Numbered from the stretch's first letter, positions 37,739 to 48,545 are shown. The stretch is 64,000 bases of DNA from JASJBU01 sp963797085 (GCA_963797085.1 CAWCOA010000019.1:248001-312000), one strand, 5' to 3'. Notes: generated by a model from the sequence alone, not told the origin. Numbers and translations: made by a program.

Positions 37739-39559
37739 TTACCATCGTGGATGTTGAATTAAAAATGGACCAATTGCCATCCAGTCCAATTTACCCTGTA
37801 AAAAGGCTCTTATTGCATCTGCAGGTGTACAAACAATAGGCTCTTCATGCATGTTAAAGCTCGTGTTGATTAAACTAGAAATACCACTGAGCTTTTCATA
37901 TTCCTTGAGAATATCGTAATAACCCGGGTTTACCTCTCTCTTCACTAATTGAGGCCTGGCTGTACCATCAATGTGAACAGCTGCCGGGCATTGCTGCTTC
38001 ATCTGTTCTGTACAGTCAAAAGTTACGGTCATGAATTCTGCCGTGTGTTCTGCACCCTTTATGTTGTGGTAGCATCGTTCTCTCGCTTCATAGAGAGTTA
38101 CTGGCGCGAATGGCATGAACTCAGTTCTACCAAGCCGATGATTGAGCCATTGATTTACATCAGGCTCTTTCGCATGATACATGATTGATCGATTGCCTAA
38201 GGCCCTTGGACCATATTCCATGCGTCCGTCAAAGCGTGCTACAACGTTACCTGCATGTATTAACTTAGCCACGTCTGCAGCGTAGTTTTCCGGCTTAGTG
38301 GTCTCAAGGCCTGCTTTTTTCAACTCTGCGGCAATCTCATGTTCTGAAAAATCGGGTCCATAATAGGCACTTGAAATTGACTCTTTTACTCCACCCTGCC
38401 AGGAGTGGTACATCGCGGCACCGGAACCGCATCCACCATCGCCCATGTTTGGATAGACAAACAGGTGGTTCACGCCATCTATTTCAAATATTCTCTGGTT
38501 TAACTTTACATTGGCAGTGACGCCTCCCGAAAGCACTATGGTATCGATACCAGTCTTCTTGACCCAATGACTGACAAAATTTGTTGCGACAATTTCCAAT
38601 ACCCGTTGGTAAGCAGCAGCCACGTCAATTTTAGGAAACTTTGAAGCCAGGTACCTCGAGAAATAGATATTGTTAGCTTCGAAGATCTTAAATTCCCCCG
38701 CACTCTCAACGATTCTACTCAAGAGGATATCTTTAAGGATATCGGGATCACCGTAGGAAGCCAAACCGACGATTTTTCCCTCATGGCGACTCGGTCTGAA
38801 ACCCAGACTGGAAGTGACCTGTTCATAAAAGCTACCGAGCGAATTGGGGAAATCTACACCTTGTAATCGACGTATCTTACCGTCAACGCCTTCGCTCACA
38901 GAACCTGCCAGGCCAGTGCCATATCCATCCAAGGTAATGCATAGAGCTCTTTCATAACCACTGGCATAAAAGCTATTCGCCGCATGAGACAGATGATGGT
39001 CCATTCTTTTGAGTTTAGAATTAATACCTAGCTCGCTCAGTCCTGCTTCCAATTCGTATTGGTACTTGCGGAATGACTTAGAGGCGGTTTCCGCCCACTG
39101 TTTTGAGGTTTTCTTGGCCAACATTTTTGAAAATGCAGGTTTACTACCGGCATACTTATAAAATAAAGAATAGAGACCATTTTTTTCCATTATTTCATTC
39201 GGAGACTTGAGGCCGTGAATGACCTGGTTTCGCACGGGTACTCTCGATTGGGCCTCTTTTACCATTTGATCCAGGTTAGCAGGCGTGAAGGTATCTATGA
39301 ATTCAGACTCAATCTCCATATTTTTATTGAAAAGTTTCTCCTCCTGATCCCATTTCATAAATGGATAAGCCACCATATCAAACTCTTCTGCCCTGCTCTT
39401 GGTGTAAGCCAGAGCATCTTGCACAGCTAAGGTTGGAAAGCCATCCTGCTGTTTGACTCGCGAGAACCTTTCCTCGCCTGCCGCATATAAAATTTCACCA
39501 TCTTCTACGATTGAGACAGTTGCATCCTTATCCAAGGGTGAAATGCCAAGTATCTTCAT
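37739..39559 (-). CDS. Carbamoyltransferase (NodU/CmcH family)
   Basis: The 606-residue protein begins with the family's ILGISPLDKDATVSIVEDGE and AAGEERFSRVKQQDGFP segments. It carries the metal-binding MDHHLSHAANSFYASG block near residue 190, GYGTGLAGSV near 213, and ATP-binding LSGGVTANVKLNQRI near 348. The C-terminal YGPRALGNRSIMYHA motif is typical of the YrdC-like/carbamoyltransferase junction. These enzymes use carbamoyl phosphate and ATP to carbamoylate sugars or small molecules. They recur in exosortase polysaccharide loci. The gene overlaps the upstream deacetylase gene by 4 bases. Confidence 0.9.
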   Translation of the reverse strand: MKILGISPLDKDATVSIVEDGEILYAAGEERFSRVKQQDGFPTLAVQDALAYTKSRAEEFDMVAYPFMKWDQEEKLFNKNMEIESEFIDTFTPANLDQMVKEAQSRVPVRNQVIHGLKSPNEIMEKNGLYSLFYKYAGSKPAFSKMLAKKTSKQWAETASKSFRKYQYELEAGLSELGINSKLKRMDHHLSHAANSFYASGYERALCITLDGYGTGLAGSVSEGVDGKIRRLQGVDFPNSLGSFYEQVTSSLGFRPSRHEGKIVGLASYGDPDILKDILLSRIVESAGEFKIFEANNIYFSRYLASKFPKIDVAAAYQRVLEIVATNFVSHWVKKTGIDTIVLSGGVTANVKLNQRIFEIDGVNHLFVYPNMGDGGCGSGAAMYHSWQGGVKESISSAYYGPDFSEHEIAAELKKAGLETTKPENYAADVAKLIHAGNVVARFDGRMEYGPRALGNRSIMYHAKEPDVNQWLNHRLGRTEFMPFAPVTLYEARERCYHNIKGAEHTAEFMTVTFDCTEQMKQQCPAAVHIDGTARPQLVKREVNPGYYDILKEYEKLSGISSLINTSFNMHEEPIVCTPADAIRAFLQGKLDWMAIGPFLIQHPRW

Positions 39560-40551
39560 TGAGTCCTCTCCAAATGGCGTTTTAGCAAAGTTGGTGTGCT
39601 GGCCTCACCCTTAAGTTCATTAAAGAAAAAATCGAAATAACTTCGAAACGAATCAAGGAATGTTTGCAAATCCTTTTCATCGTTTACATACGGTGTATAA
39701 CCAGGAACAACACTTGGACTATGAAAACTCCAAGTAAATATTCTTACTCCATTTTTATATAAAAACTTCGTAATTCTCACATGTTCGTCTTTGCTGAAAC
39801 CTTCCGGGGAAAGCATAAGACGATCCACAGCAGCAAGCTTGGATAGTATCCCTGGCACTCGGAATTTTTTAAATTTGTTGGCAATGTTGTAGATAGGCTT
39901 AGAGGCTGCGCCTGCCCAACCGATAAAGGCCCCAGTGGCTGGAATTTCCAACATTCTGTTATTACCAAACCAATATGGCTCAGAGACAAAATCACTAAAG
40001 TCAGGCCCCCCATCGCTTGTATAATCGACAGGAGGACAAATAGATAGATCTATTTCGAACCCTAATTCTTCCAATATATTCGTAGTGTTGGGCCCAACGC
40101 CATAGCGGCCGGCTTTATAAATAATTGGCTGTATCTCAAAAGTTTCTTTAATGCGGGAACACAAAGCATTGAGTTTGTCGCGTTCCTGACTTTTAGTCAG
40201 ATTACCGGGAAAGGTGTTATATCTGGAAAGCTCCTCATCATATGGAGGGTTAACCCAAGGGTGTAGATGAGCTCCAATTTCACATCCACCACGGCGATGT
40301 ATCTCTCTGAGTAGTCCATATCCTTCCTCGTTGCTCGCAACTGGATAATCAACAACGTAGCAGGGCACCACCGAATAATCGTCAAAAATACTTTGAACCC
40401 TCTCGATCTTCGTCATTGCTGTCACCGCGTTAGCTTGACGACTTGGCTCACCTGACCAGTCAAACTCCTCTTCCGTATCGATCACAACGATCAGCCTTGG
40501 CGGCTCATTTCCTAATAATTTTATTGGCACTTGTTTGGACAGCAATTTCAT
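39556..40551 (-). CDS. Polysaccharide deacetylase-family protein (WalW-like)
   Basis: The protein (331 aa) has a divergent NodB-type fold. LIVVIDTEEEFDW (residues 20-32) supplies the first Asp/Glu pair, and GGCEIGAHLHPWVNPP near 90 supplies the HxHPW metal-binding histidines. YKAGRYGVGPNT, near 145, corresponds to the later catalytic motif. It resembles the WalW group of uncharacterised deacetylases. The stop overlaps the carbamoyltransferase start, so both probably act on the same exopolysaccharide. No signal peptide is visible. Confidence 0.8.
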   Translation of the reverse strand: MKLLSKQVPIKLLGNEPPRLIVVIDTEEEFDWSGEPSRQANAVTAMTKIERVQSIFDDYSVVPCYVVDYPVASNEEGYGLLREIHRRGGCEIGAHLHPWVNPPYDEELSRYNTFPGNLTKSQERDKLNALCSRIKETFEIQPIIYKAGRYGVGPNTTNILEELGFEIDLSICPPVDYTSDGGPDFSDFVSEPYWFGNNRMLEIPATGAFIGWAGAASKPIYNIANKFKKFRVPGILSKLAAVDRLMLSPEGFSKDEHVRITKFLYKNGVRIFTWSFHSPSVVPGYTPYVNDEKDLQTFLDSFRSYFDFFFNELKGEASTPTLLKRHLERTQ

Positions 40552-40643
40552 CTCTTCCTTTAGTAGTCACATATGTAAATGCAAAAATGTATGAGGCAGG
40601 TTGAATGAAATGGCCTATTTGATATTCTCACAACAACCAGAAC

Positions 40644-41495
40644 TTAGCAGCTCAGCAAGTTCTGTCCTCTCAAAACATCAAGAACGGTACAAAAACTGAA
40701 ATCCTTTATTAACTGCTGAAGTCTCGCTTCGCATTTATCTAAATTATTGTAGTGCCTGAAACGAGATAAAAAACTGGTTTTAATCCTTGGTTGCTCAGGA
40801 TCTATCTCCCAAGGATGTAAATAAAATATAAAGGGTTCGTCACGTTTATTCACTTGTGACAATCCTGCCTTCGTCAACATGTAGGGATAAAGTCGAAAAT
40901 ATCCCCCACCAGCAATCGGTAGCTTGTACCCCAGCAATTTAGCGGTCGATAGTGGAAATTCAACTATCGCATTTCCTCCTGAAGTTGTCAGTTGATGAGG
41001 ATGTTCAGTGGCATCGGGAATGCCATAGCGGTCATGCCGTATAGGAAATATACTCGAATCGTAGAGAAAGCCTGCTTCTGCAAGTATATCCAGCGCCCAC
41101 CTTGATGCATCGGTAATCGAGTAACTTGCAGCTCGGTATCCCAAGATAGGCTTTTGCACCAGATCTTCCAGAATCGATTTAGAACGTAGCGTTTCTTCAC
41201 GGAAGACATCCTTGGACTGGTTATATATCAGCTGATGGCTATAGCCATGACAAGCAACCTCGTGTCCACGAGAGGCGATATTCTTGATGAGCTCCTGTTT
41301 GCGTTCAGCTACCCAACCTAGTACAAAAAAAGTAGCCTTGATTTCTTGTTCATCGAACAGGTCCAATAAACGATTGGTGTTTTGCTCCACCCTGAGCGGG
41401 TAATTGTCCCAATCATCATACTTGATGTTTTTTGCAAAGGCAGATACCTGGAAGTAGTCTTCCACATCAACCGTCAAAGCATTTCTAATATCCAT
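40644..41495 (-). CDS. Exosortase-system polysaccharide deacetylase (DUF3473 type)
   Basis: The 283-residue protein starts ALTVDVEDYFQVSAF, the signature of the PEP-CTERM-locus deacetylases with a C-terminal DUF3473. Further NodB motifs follow: the catalytic Asp pair (DVED), the metal-binding HGYSHQLIY near 83, YRAASYSIT near 119 and the late YLHPWEIDPEQPR block. It lacks a signal peptide, as is usual in this subfamily. It lies 15 bases after the chain-length gene, so it is the second gene of the minus arm, and is expected to N-deacetylate the polymer or its precursor. Confidence 0.9.
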   Translation of the reverse strand: MDIRNALTVDVEDYFQVSAFAKNIKYDDWDNYPLRVEQNTNRLLDLFDEQEIKATFFVLGWVAERKQELIKNIASRGHEVACHGYSHQLIYNQSKDVFREETLRSKSILEDLVQKPILGYRAASYSITDASRWALDILAEAGFLYDSSIFPIRHDRYGIPDATEHPHQLTTSGGNAIVEFPLSTAKLLGYKLPIAGGGYFRLYPYMLTKAGLSQVNKRDEPFIFYLHPWEIDPEQPRIKTSFLSRFRHYNNLDKCEARLQQLIKDFSFCTVLDVLRGQNLLSC

Positions 41496-41510
41496 CAGCA
41501 GATCTAATGA

Positions 41511-43124
41511 TTAATGGCCGACACCTATTGAACCTTTTATCTCTTCTATGATCTTTTCTAGGCTGTTTTGAGCGGTAAATTTCTGAACTTTCTCAGTGGC
41601 GGGGTCCTTGAGCCACACAAGGCTCACGAATAGCATCACCAATAGAAATGTCACTGACAAGAACGTCGTCAACTGCACTGCTCTTTTTACGATATGTCCA
41701 CGTGTCAAATTATTGCTGACCGAGCCAAAGACCGGCATTTCCACTTCGCGTCTGAGTTGCCTGGTATTCGTAACAGTGGGGTTGAGCAGGTATCTGAGTA
41801 CACACCATCCCAAACCCGCAGCAAACGCAGCAATCAAAACAGCAAACAGCAACAGGCGTCGATTAGGCCCTGATGGGAGTACAGGAACAACGGGCGCTTC
41901 AATAACTCGAACTGTCACTTCACTGCTGCTCTGACCCGCAACATCAGCCATTCTTGCAGATTCCCGCCGATCAACGAGATCAAGATAACGCTTATGCGTT
42001 ACATCATAGTCCCGGTTCAACTCTGCCAGTTTGGCCTCCACTTCTGGGATTGCATCGACCAGGCTCTTGAGTTTTTCGATGTGCCGCTGTTGTTCTGACA
42101 ACTGAAGCTTCAATGACTCTGCCTCAACGCCTGCCTTGGTTGCCTCTATCTTCAGGTCCTGATACACAGGATTAAACTCGTTGGCGATCACCTCACCGGA
42201 TGTATCATCAGGGATCGGAGAATCGGCCATATTCGCTTTGAGTTCTTTTATATTCTGCTGCAGGGCCATCACATCCGGATGCCTATCGGTGTATTTCGTC
42301 AATAGCAGATCAAGCTGCTTCTGATATCTACTCAGTTTGTTGCTGACTGCTGACCCGCCGCTTGCACTGCTAAGCAGTGGTTTTTCACCTTTGAGCTGTC
42401 TGTGTAAATCTTCACTTCTCTGCCTGGCCAAACGCATTTCAGTGAGGATCTCATCAGCCTTGTTCTGCGCCGCCTGCAGACGGGCATAGTAACCGCCTTT
42501 TTCATCAGGCATCATGCCGATATTCTTCTTTTTGAATTCTGCTAGTTTCTTTTCCGCTATCTGCAAGCGCTCTTCGTGTTCCTCGATCTGATTATCGAGA
42601 AATTTTTGTGCAACGGCAGTATCTGTGCGGCTGGAATTAAGTAACTTTTCGATCATTGTGTTCAGCAAGATCGACACAACCTGATAAACCCGTTGTGCGG
42701 AATCTGATTTGTAACTGATCTCATAGATATTTTGACCGCTCCTACTCCTACGGCCTCCGCCCTTTAGCTGAATTTTGTCGACCAGGCGGATAAGAAGCCT
42801 TTCCCGCTCTTGAGGGGTGTTGACTGTCAAATCCATATCTGTTTCGCGAATTACAGAAAGAAGGTTTTCTCTGGCCAGCAGAATACGGCTTATAACAGCC
42901 AACTCTTCCGCTGTATCGGTTTCGACTGCCAAACCCTTTAACAGTGGTTTCAATACTGATTCTGTATCAATATAGATCACTGCATTGGCTTCATACTGAT
43001 TGGGCAGGGTAAGTACCGCAACCCAACCCAGCAGGGCGACAATCCATGAAATAAGAAGCCCCACCCAGCGATAGCGCCACATCCCGTGGAGGTATCCAAA
43101 AATCTGATTTAGTTGTTCCTGCAT
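41511..43124 (-). CDS. Wzz/GNVR-type exopolysaccharide chain-length determinant (exosortase-type)
   Basis: This 537-residue protein has a Wzz N-terminal domain with a first membrane helix at about 20-40 (VGLLISWIVALLGWVAVLTL). A long periplasmic coiled-coil region follows (about 150-390; LQIAEKKLAEFKKKNIGMMP is characteristic). Then come a GNVR-like DYDVTHKRYLDLVDRRESAR block near 385 and C-terminal helices near 430 and 495. The tail ends without a tyrosine-kinase domain. Such proteins set polymer length. It is the first gene of the minus arm, preceded by a long non-coding stretch that must hold the promoter. Confidence 0.9.
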   Translation of the reverse strand: MQEQLNQIFGYLHGMWRYRWVGLLISWIVALLGWVAVLTLPNQYEANAVIYIDTESVLKPLLKGLAVETDTAEELAVISRILLARENLLSVIRETDMDLTVNTPQERERLLIRLVDKIQLKGGGRRSRSGQNIYEISYKSDSAQRVYQVVSILLNTMIEKLLNSSRTDTAVAQKFLDNQIEEHEERLQIAEKKLAEFKKKNIGMMPDEKGGYYARLQAAQNKADEILTEMRLARQRSEDLHRQLKGEKPLLSSASGGSAVSNKLSRYQKQLDLLLTKYTDRHPDVMALQQNIKELKANMADSPIPDDTSGEVIANEFNPVYQDLKIEATKAGVEAESLKLQLSEQQRHIEKLKSLVDAIPEVEAKLAELNRDYDVTHKRYLDLVDRRESARMADVAGQSSSEVTVRVIEAPVVPVLPSGPNRRLLLFAVLIAAFAAGLGWCVLRYLLNPTVTNTRQLRREVEMPVFGSVSNNLTRGHIVKRAVQLTTFLSVTFLLVMLFVSLVWLKDPATEKVQKFTAQNSLEKIIEEIKGSIGVGH

Positions 43125-43883
43125 AGTGAAGATTGTTTCTGCCCTCAGTAAATTGGCATCATACCTGAATAGGTCAGGTTATCGGCTCTTGAAACATAAT
43201 GTTTAACCAGTATTATCTAATGAAAACTAAGCGGCAAGTGAGGTCGGATAGGCCCATAGGCTCATACCCTGTCGAAGTTGACTCTCATACTCTGTTGATA
43301 CAGTCGGATTAACAGAGTTCCGACACAATATGTCCTGGAGAGATAGTAATTCTGTACTCAATGGAGGGGAAAAGAATAGTTTTTATACAGAAGGGTCAGT
43401 CTATGCCCGATTTTACAAACAGTTATCCCAATACAGTCCTTTACACAAGATCTATTAATTAACCATCACACCAAACACACCGTATCGATTAGCTTATTGG
43501 CGTGCACTCAATAATTGATTCACCACACTGTTTTATAACGATAATATGGCCAGTCATTACTAATCTGACTGACCTGGCTACAGCTACTGCTGGGGCTACC
43601 CGGAAAACACGTCGGTAAATTTTACACTCAGTATATTACTAGGTCGTTATTCCACACTTTGCGAATAAGAACAAGGTTCCCACCCATCCAGAGTCAATAA
43701 AAGGATCAAAATAAAAACCTATCCATTTGTATTTAAGTTGTTATGATTATCTTTAGGGACCAGTCCAGCAGTCATATCTGTATCGGCCTTTACCGAATGA
43801 ACATGTCGAATATCTTTACAATTTTTTAATTTAGCAAGTTCATGAAATTATTATATGTATGAAATACAATCAGATACGAAATG
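43125..43883. other. Long non-coding region between divergent exopolysaccharide units
   Basis: About 760 bases separate the chain-length gene from the sigma-54 box at 43884. No ORF of interest is present on either strand. It must hold the minus-arm promoter, but I found no -24/-12 match in that direction and no clear -35/-10 pair. Confidence 0.5.
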
Positions 43884-43899
43884 TGGCATTGTTCATGCA
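43884..43899 (+). promoter_or_regulatory. Sigma-54 (-24/-12) promoter of the PEP-CTERM gene
   Basis: TGGCAT-TGTTC-ATGCA matches the RpoN consensus TGGCAC-N5-TTGCW with the invariant GG and GC at the exact 10-base spacing. Transcription would start near 43910, about 58 bases before the ATG at 43968. PEP-CTERM genes in exosortase systems are known to be driven by RpoN with the PrsK/PrsR pair, so the context is fitting. Confidence 0.72.
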
Positions 43900-43967
43900 A
43901 TTAATTGCGTGAAAGAATTTTTTATCTGTCTTACCACAATAACTTACACTGGTATGAGGAAGAAGTA

Positions 43968-44710
43968 ATGAAGAGAACGATCTCAAAATTCGCCGCCTTA
44001 ATTGCGGCAACAATGTTTTCAACGGCCTCTTTGGCTGTGACTTTTGGTGATGGTGGCGTCGCACTTGACGGCTCGCTTGATGGTATAGCTGTTGATGGCG
44101 ACATTGATCTCAATGTAGTCACTGATCAGCTTGCTGATGGCGTGGATAGTTACTGGCAAATCGGTGCTAGTGGTGGCGCTGTTTCCACACTGATTGTCGA
44201 AATCGCGGCACTGGCCAATACCAATCAATTCGGTATCTACGATAAATCCAATCCGTCGAATACTGTAATGCTATTTGATGGCGCAGCAACCACTGGTTCG
44301 CGAGTTGTGATGTCCATTATGCTCGATGGGTCCGTTGAACTCGGCTTCGTCGATACTGGTGTTGATTTTGCCGGCAATGCATTTGGTTTTTACCTCGAAA
44401 ATCCAACAAGTAGCTACGGTGGGCCAGCCACCTACTACAGTGATACCATCTGAACAGTGATAGTGTTGATCACATGGCAGCCTACCAAGGAACTGGAGAA
44501 CAAGTACAAATCGGCAGCATCGCTGCAGGTCCCTGGCTGTCCACTGAGTACATCCTCGCTTGGGAAGATATCTATGGCGGTGGCGATCTCGACTTCACTG
44601 ACTTCGTTGTCATGATTGAGTCGATTGCCCCGATTCCAGAGCCTTCCATACTGGCATTGCTTGGTCTTGGCATACTGGGAATGGGTTTTGCCCGTCGCCG
44701 TAAAAGCTGA
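43968..44710 (+). pseudogene. PEP-CTERM protein gene split by a frameshift
   Basis: The start at 43968 (MKRTISKFAALIAATMFS) has an AGGAAG ribosome site and encodes a signal peptide of about 23 residues. The earlier ATG at 43905 precedes the predicted transcription start and is unlikely. An Asp/Gly/Val-rich extracellular domain runs to a TGA at 44451-44453. In another frame the sequence goes on with SDSVDHMAAYQGTGEQ, WLSTEYILAWEDIYGGGDLD and the tail PIPEPSILALLGLGILGMGF followed by ARRRKS. One indel near 44445 therefore detaches the sorting tail from the exported body. Without it the protein would be about 247 residues and a substrate of the exosortase at 35 kb. Confidence 0.85.
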
Positions 44711-44729
44711 TAGATCTCGCAAATGAAAT

Positions 44730-44757
44730 AAAAAACCCCGCACTGCGGGGTTTTTTA
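44730..44757 (+). terminator. Rho-independent terminator of the PEP-CTERM gene
   Basis: A GC-rich stem CCCCGC-ACT-GCGGGG (44736-44750) is flanked by an A run and a T6 run, 20 bases after the stop. With A/T pairing it could act in both directions. Confidence 0.9.
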
Positions 44758-45163
44758 TTGCTTCAGGAAAGTAGAAATACCAATCAAAACATATTTAGAC
44801 AGTTGATCGATAAGCCTCATGACACCATCAAATCACATTACCCTTAAGGACACAGACCAAGATCTGACTCAACACTGGAGGAATAGTCCGTATAACTCCC
44901 TTCTTCAGATGGGCTAGACAACTCCTGGCAACTTGCATGAAATCCTAATTACCAAATGACGCACGTGATCGGCCATCTTCTGAACCTTAAACTAGAAATT
45001 GCAATCACGATCTCCCACTCTCGATTAGCAAAATCTCAATTGATCCGACAGGCCTGTCATCAAAACCGGTAACTGCCAGGTCTAGTCTGAACGACTACAG
45101 CTTATCACATCATTTTCATGATGCATCCAATAATCTGAATGGCTAATGGATATGATGTTTGCA
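44758..45163. other. Non-coding gap between PEP-CTERM and prsT genes
   Basis: The genes converge here. Beyond the terminator at 44730-44757, I see no ORF, repeat or RNA gene. Confidence 0.5.
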
Positions 45164-47960
45164 TCACTCAGATAACAGCTTTGCTGCCTCTTCACGGCCT
45201 TCAAATTGCGCTTCTTCACTTAATAACGCCTTCAGTATATCTATACCCGCGGACTTTTCTCCTGACTTGATTAATGCCGCGGCATAGTGATAACGCACCT
45301 CGGCAATCCCTGGCAGTTTCTCAAAGGCCTGTTTTAGTAGACTACGACCCTTGTTCAATTCTCCCTGCTGCACCAATATCCAACCATAGGTGTCTTTAAC
45401 TCCCGCATTATCAGGAGCTGCCTGATAGGCTTTTTCCGCCAGCTCCAGTGCCTTAGGATTATTTGCCGCTGAGTAGAGACCCGCCAGATTATTCAGCGCC
45501 ACGATATTGCTTGGTTGTAAATCCAGGACCTTTTCGTAGAGCTGTATGGCCTCATCGCTCTCCCCACTGGTTTGTACTATCGTGCCAAGCGCCTGCAGTG
45601 CCCTGACATCCTCTCCATGATCATTTAACCATGTCCGGAGTATATCGATACCATCATTCGGTTTACCTGAGCGTACCGCAGCTGTTGATAGCTTGATTGC
45701 CAACCCTGATGTCTGCTTCTTGGCCCAGGCCTCTGTATAATAGGCCTTTGCTTTCACAGCGTCCTGCCTGCCAAGCCATGAATCGCCTGACAACTCATGA
45801 CCGATATAAAGATCGGGATTGATTACCTGTATCTGCTTTGCATATTCCTCAGCCACTTTATAACCGACGATGTACTAACTCAATTCTTGCCATCATGGTC
45901 AACGCGGCAATGGATTGAGGCTCTTTTTCAAGCACTTGTTTGAGTTCACTTGTCGCATCGTCGAACTGCTTGAGATTCAAGTAGGTTTCAGCCAATAAAA
46001 GGCGAGCGAAAGCGGAGTCAGGCTCAGCTTCAACCAGCTCTGTCAGGGTATTGAGCGCTTCGTTAAAGCGCTTACGCTCCATCAAGACCCTACCCCACTG
46101 GCCGAGCACCATTGAATTATTAGGTGCAATCTCCCGGCTTTCTTTGACAACAGCCTCTGCTTTTTGCAGATCCCGTTCACGCAGATAGGCTTCCGCCAAG
46201 GCGATACGTGGCTGAAGCTGCTGGGGTGCTGCAGTACGCGCCTTTTCGAGCCATGCATACAGTCCTGCCCGATCACCTTGCTTTTCTGCCAAGCGCGCCA
46301 GTGCCAGCATGGGAACGATTGATTTCATGCCTGAATCAACCATCTCCTGATACATGGCAGCCGCTGCGGTATAGTTATTTTCCCACTCTTCCAACTGCGC
46401 CATGGAAAGACTCGCCTGAGGGTTTCCTGGACTCAGCTTGAGGGCCTTATCGTAGTAGTTGCGTGCTTCTTGTTTGTCACCTGTAGCTGCAAAGACGTTA
46501 CCGGTAAGTGTGATAGCTGCTGGATTGTCAGGATATTCTGCGAGTATCCCAAGTGCTGTATCGATTGCCTTTTCCGGCTGACCTGCTTTCAACTGAGCCA
46601 AGACTAGAAGGGCTTGAGTGTTGCCTTTTTTATCGGTCTTCGAAAGAATCGACTGCAGTTCTGTTATGGCCAGTTCCGTTTCACCCGATTTGATATACGC
46701 CAGAGCCAATTCCTTGCGCAACGCCATATTTTCAGGCGCAGACACAGTGGCCTTCTCGAGGTTTTCAATACCAGAGGCCAAGTCTCCGCCACGCATATCA
46801 TTGAGCCCGACCAAGGCCAACAACTCCACATCATCCGCATCCGTCCCCAATGCCGGCTTGAGTACCAGTTGCGCCTTCTCACTCTGACCCAGCATCATGT
46901 GGGCACGACCGAGCAGTTTTCGCGCACCGATATTGTCAGGTGCAGCATCAATGTATTTGGAGAGGTAGTTAACCGCTTGTTCGAAATTTTTCTGCTGAAA
47001 GCTAACTGTCCCATAGAGTAGCAGTGTCTGGACATGATTGGGCGCCACCTGCAGCACCTTGCGCAAATGTTGCTCCGACTGATCGTAGTTACCTTCGGCA
47101 AATGCCAGCATGCCGCCCAGATAGTTTGACTGCGGATCTTTTGGATAGCGTTTCAATAAAGGCTGCATGGTGGCCCGTGCCTGCTCGAGTTGTTTATCCA
47201 GTATCTGTAGACTGGTTAATTTGAGACGCGCCTGCCGACCATAAATTGTCGCAGCATTTGCAGGTTCCAGCGTAATGACTTTTTCCAAGGCATCAGTCGC
47301 CCGCTTAGTATCCTTGAGTTCCAGGGCGGCAATCGAGTCCAACAACAATAACTCAGGGCTGTCGGGATAGCTGGCGATTGCCTGCTTCAACCTACTGTCC
47401 GCTTCCGTCAGATTCTTGTTCATAAAGGCCACTTGGATAGCGGCTTTCAAGACTTGAAATGCATTTGGGTCCAGTTCAGCACCCTTCTGCAGGTCTTGCT
47501 CGGCAAGTTGCAGTTTTCCCTGACCCGCCAGGGCCGCTGCTCTCAAACCGTAGATATCCGCCCGGGAGCTAGTCGAGTATTCATCTTTGATCTGTATCTC
47601 ATCGAGCAGATCTTGAAATGACCTGCTGTTCACGAAGGCCCTGGCCAATCCAATATTAGCCTGTTCCTCATTCCAACCCGCTTTGATTGCCCGGCGAAAT
47701 TCTTTTTCGGCGCCTGCAACATCACCTAAGTCCAGATTGATCAAACCCAGCAGATAACGGGCTTCTGCATTTTCCGGGTTTGCCTGTAAGGCATTTTTTA
47801 ATTCGATAGCAGCAGCTTGAAGGTTATTGCCACTAAAATAGCCTTTGGCAGCTTGCAGCTTTTCCTCACTCTCAACAGCTGGATCACTGCATCCAGCGAT
47901 AACCAACAGCAACCCGAATAGCAATATTCCAAGTAGTTTTACATTACCCGAACTTAACAT
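45164..47960 (-). pseudogene. prsT: PrsT-type TPR-repeat lipoprotein gene split by one frameshift
   Basis: From 47960 the frame encodes a lipoprotein signal peptide with lipobox VIAGC near residue 24, then some 20 tetratricopeptide repeats (for example NLQAAAIELKNALQANPENA and NYLSKYIDAAPDNIGARKLL) to a TAA near 45858. In the next frame YKVAEEYAKQIQVINPDLYI continues the repeats to 45164. Together about 930 residues match the PEP-CTERM system TPR lipoprotein PrsT. One base appears lost near 45870. PrsT is thought to help assemble or export PEP-CTERM-linked exopolysaccharide at the outer membrane. The gene could still make a 700-residue product lacking the last repeats. Confidence 0.85.
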
Positions 47961-48545
47961 TTATCAACTCCTTTCATTTATTTAACGCATTTCCAAGGCG
48001 CTGTCACTTCAATCGGCTTACCACTTATGGAACCCAGTAATGATGGTTGCCGTAAAAAATCCTTACTGATTGTTTGCCGAACATGGAGTTTGAACTATCC
48101 AGGGCGACAGTTGATTCAGTCTAGTGCTGTCTAGCTGAAGGCTAGACCTATCCATCCTGCTCGTATTGAAATCATTGGATATGTAAACCTTGTAGTTGCA
48201 TCGACTATTATTGTTTTGAGTCTAGCAACAGGAAAAAATATCTGGGTGCAGTGTATTCAAGATCCAAGCAGTCAGATTACCAAGACATTCTCTCAGTCAT
48301 CTAGCGAAACATCATATTTCACAAGCCATGCTTGATTTATCGAGATTGAGACGACAATCCATGTATAAAAAAGCAGTTAGCAATAAGCACGGCCCCTCGC
48401 AGCAGCAGAAATTACACACTTCCCTATTCATGACGACTGGAGACAATTTCCACTGGAGTGAAAACAATGAAGGCCGTGCAAGCATCTAGCTCACGGACAG
48501 AAAATCAGGTTTTTGCTGATATCAGCGCTAGCACGCGTCAATCCG
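47961..48545. other. Non-coding gap upstream of prsT
   Basis: The interval holds the prsT promoter, which I cannot define, and a 7-bp perfect inverted repeat GTCTAGC-TGAAG-GCTAGAC (48129-48147) without a T run. No gene is evident. Confidence 0.5.

Noticed and set aside
44430..44470. Programmed ribosomal frameshift in the PEP-CTERM gene
   Set aside because: No slippery heptamer, internal Shine-Dalgarno or downstream hairpin is visible at the junction.
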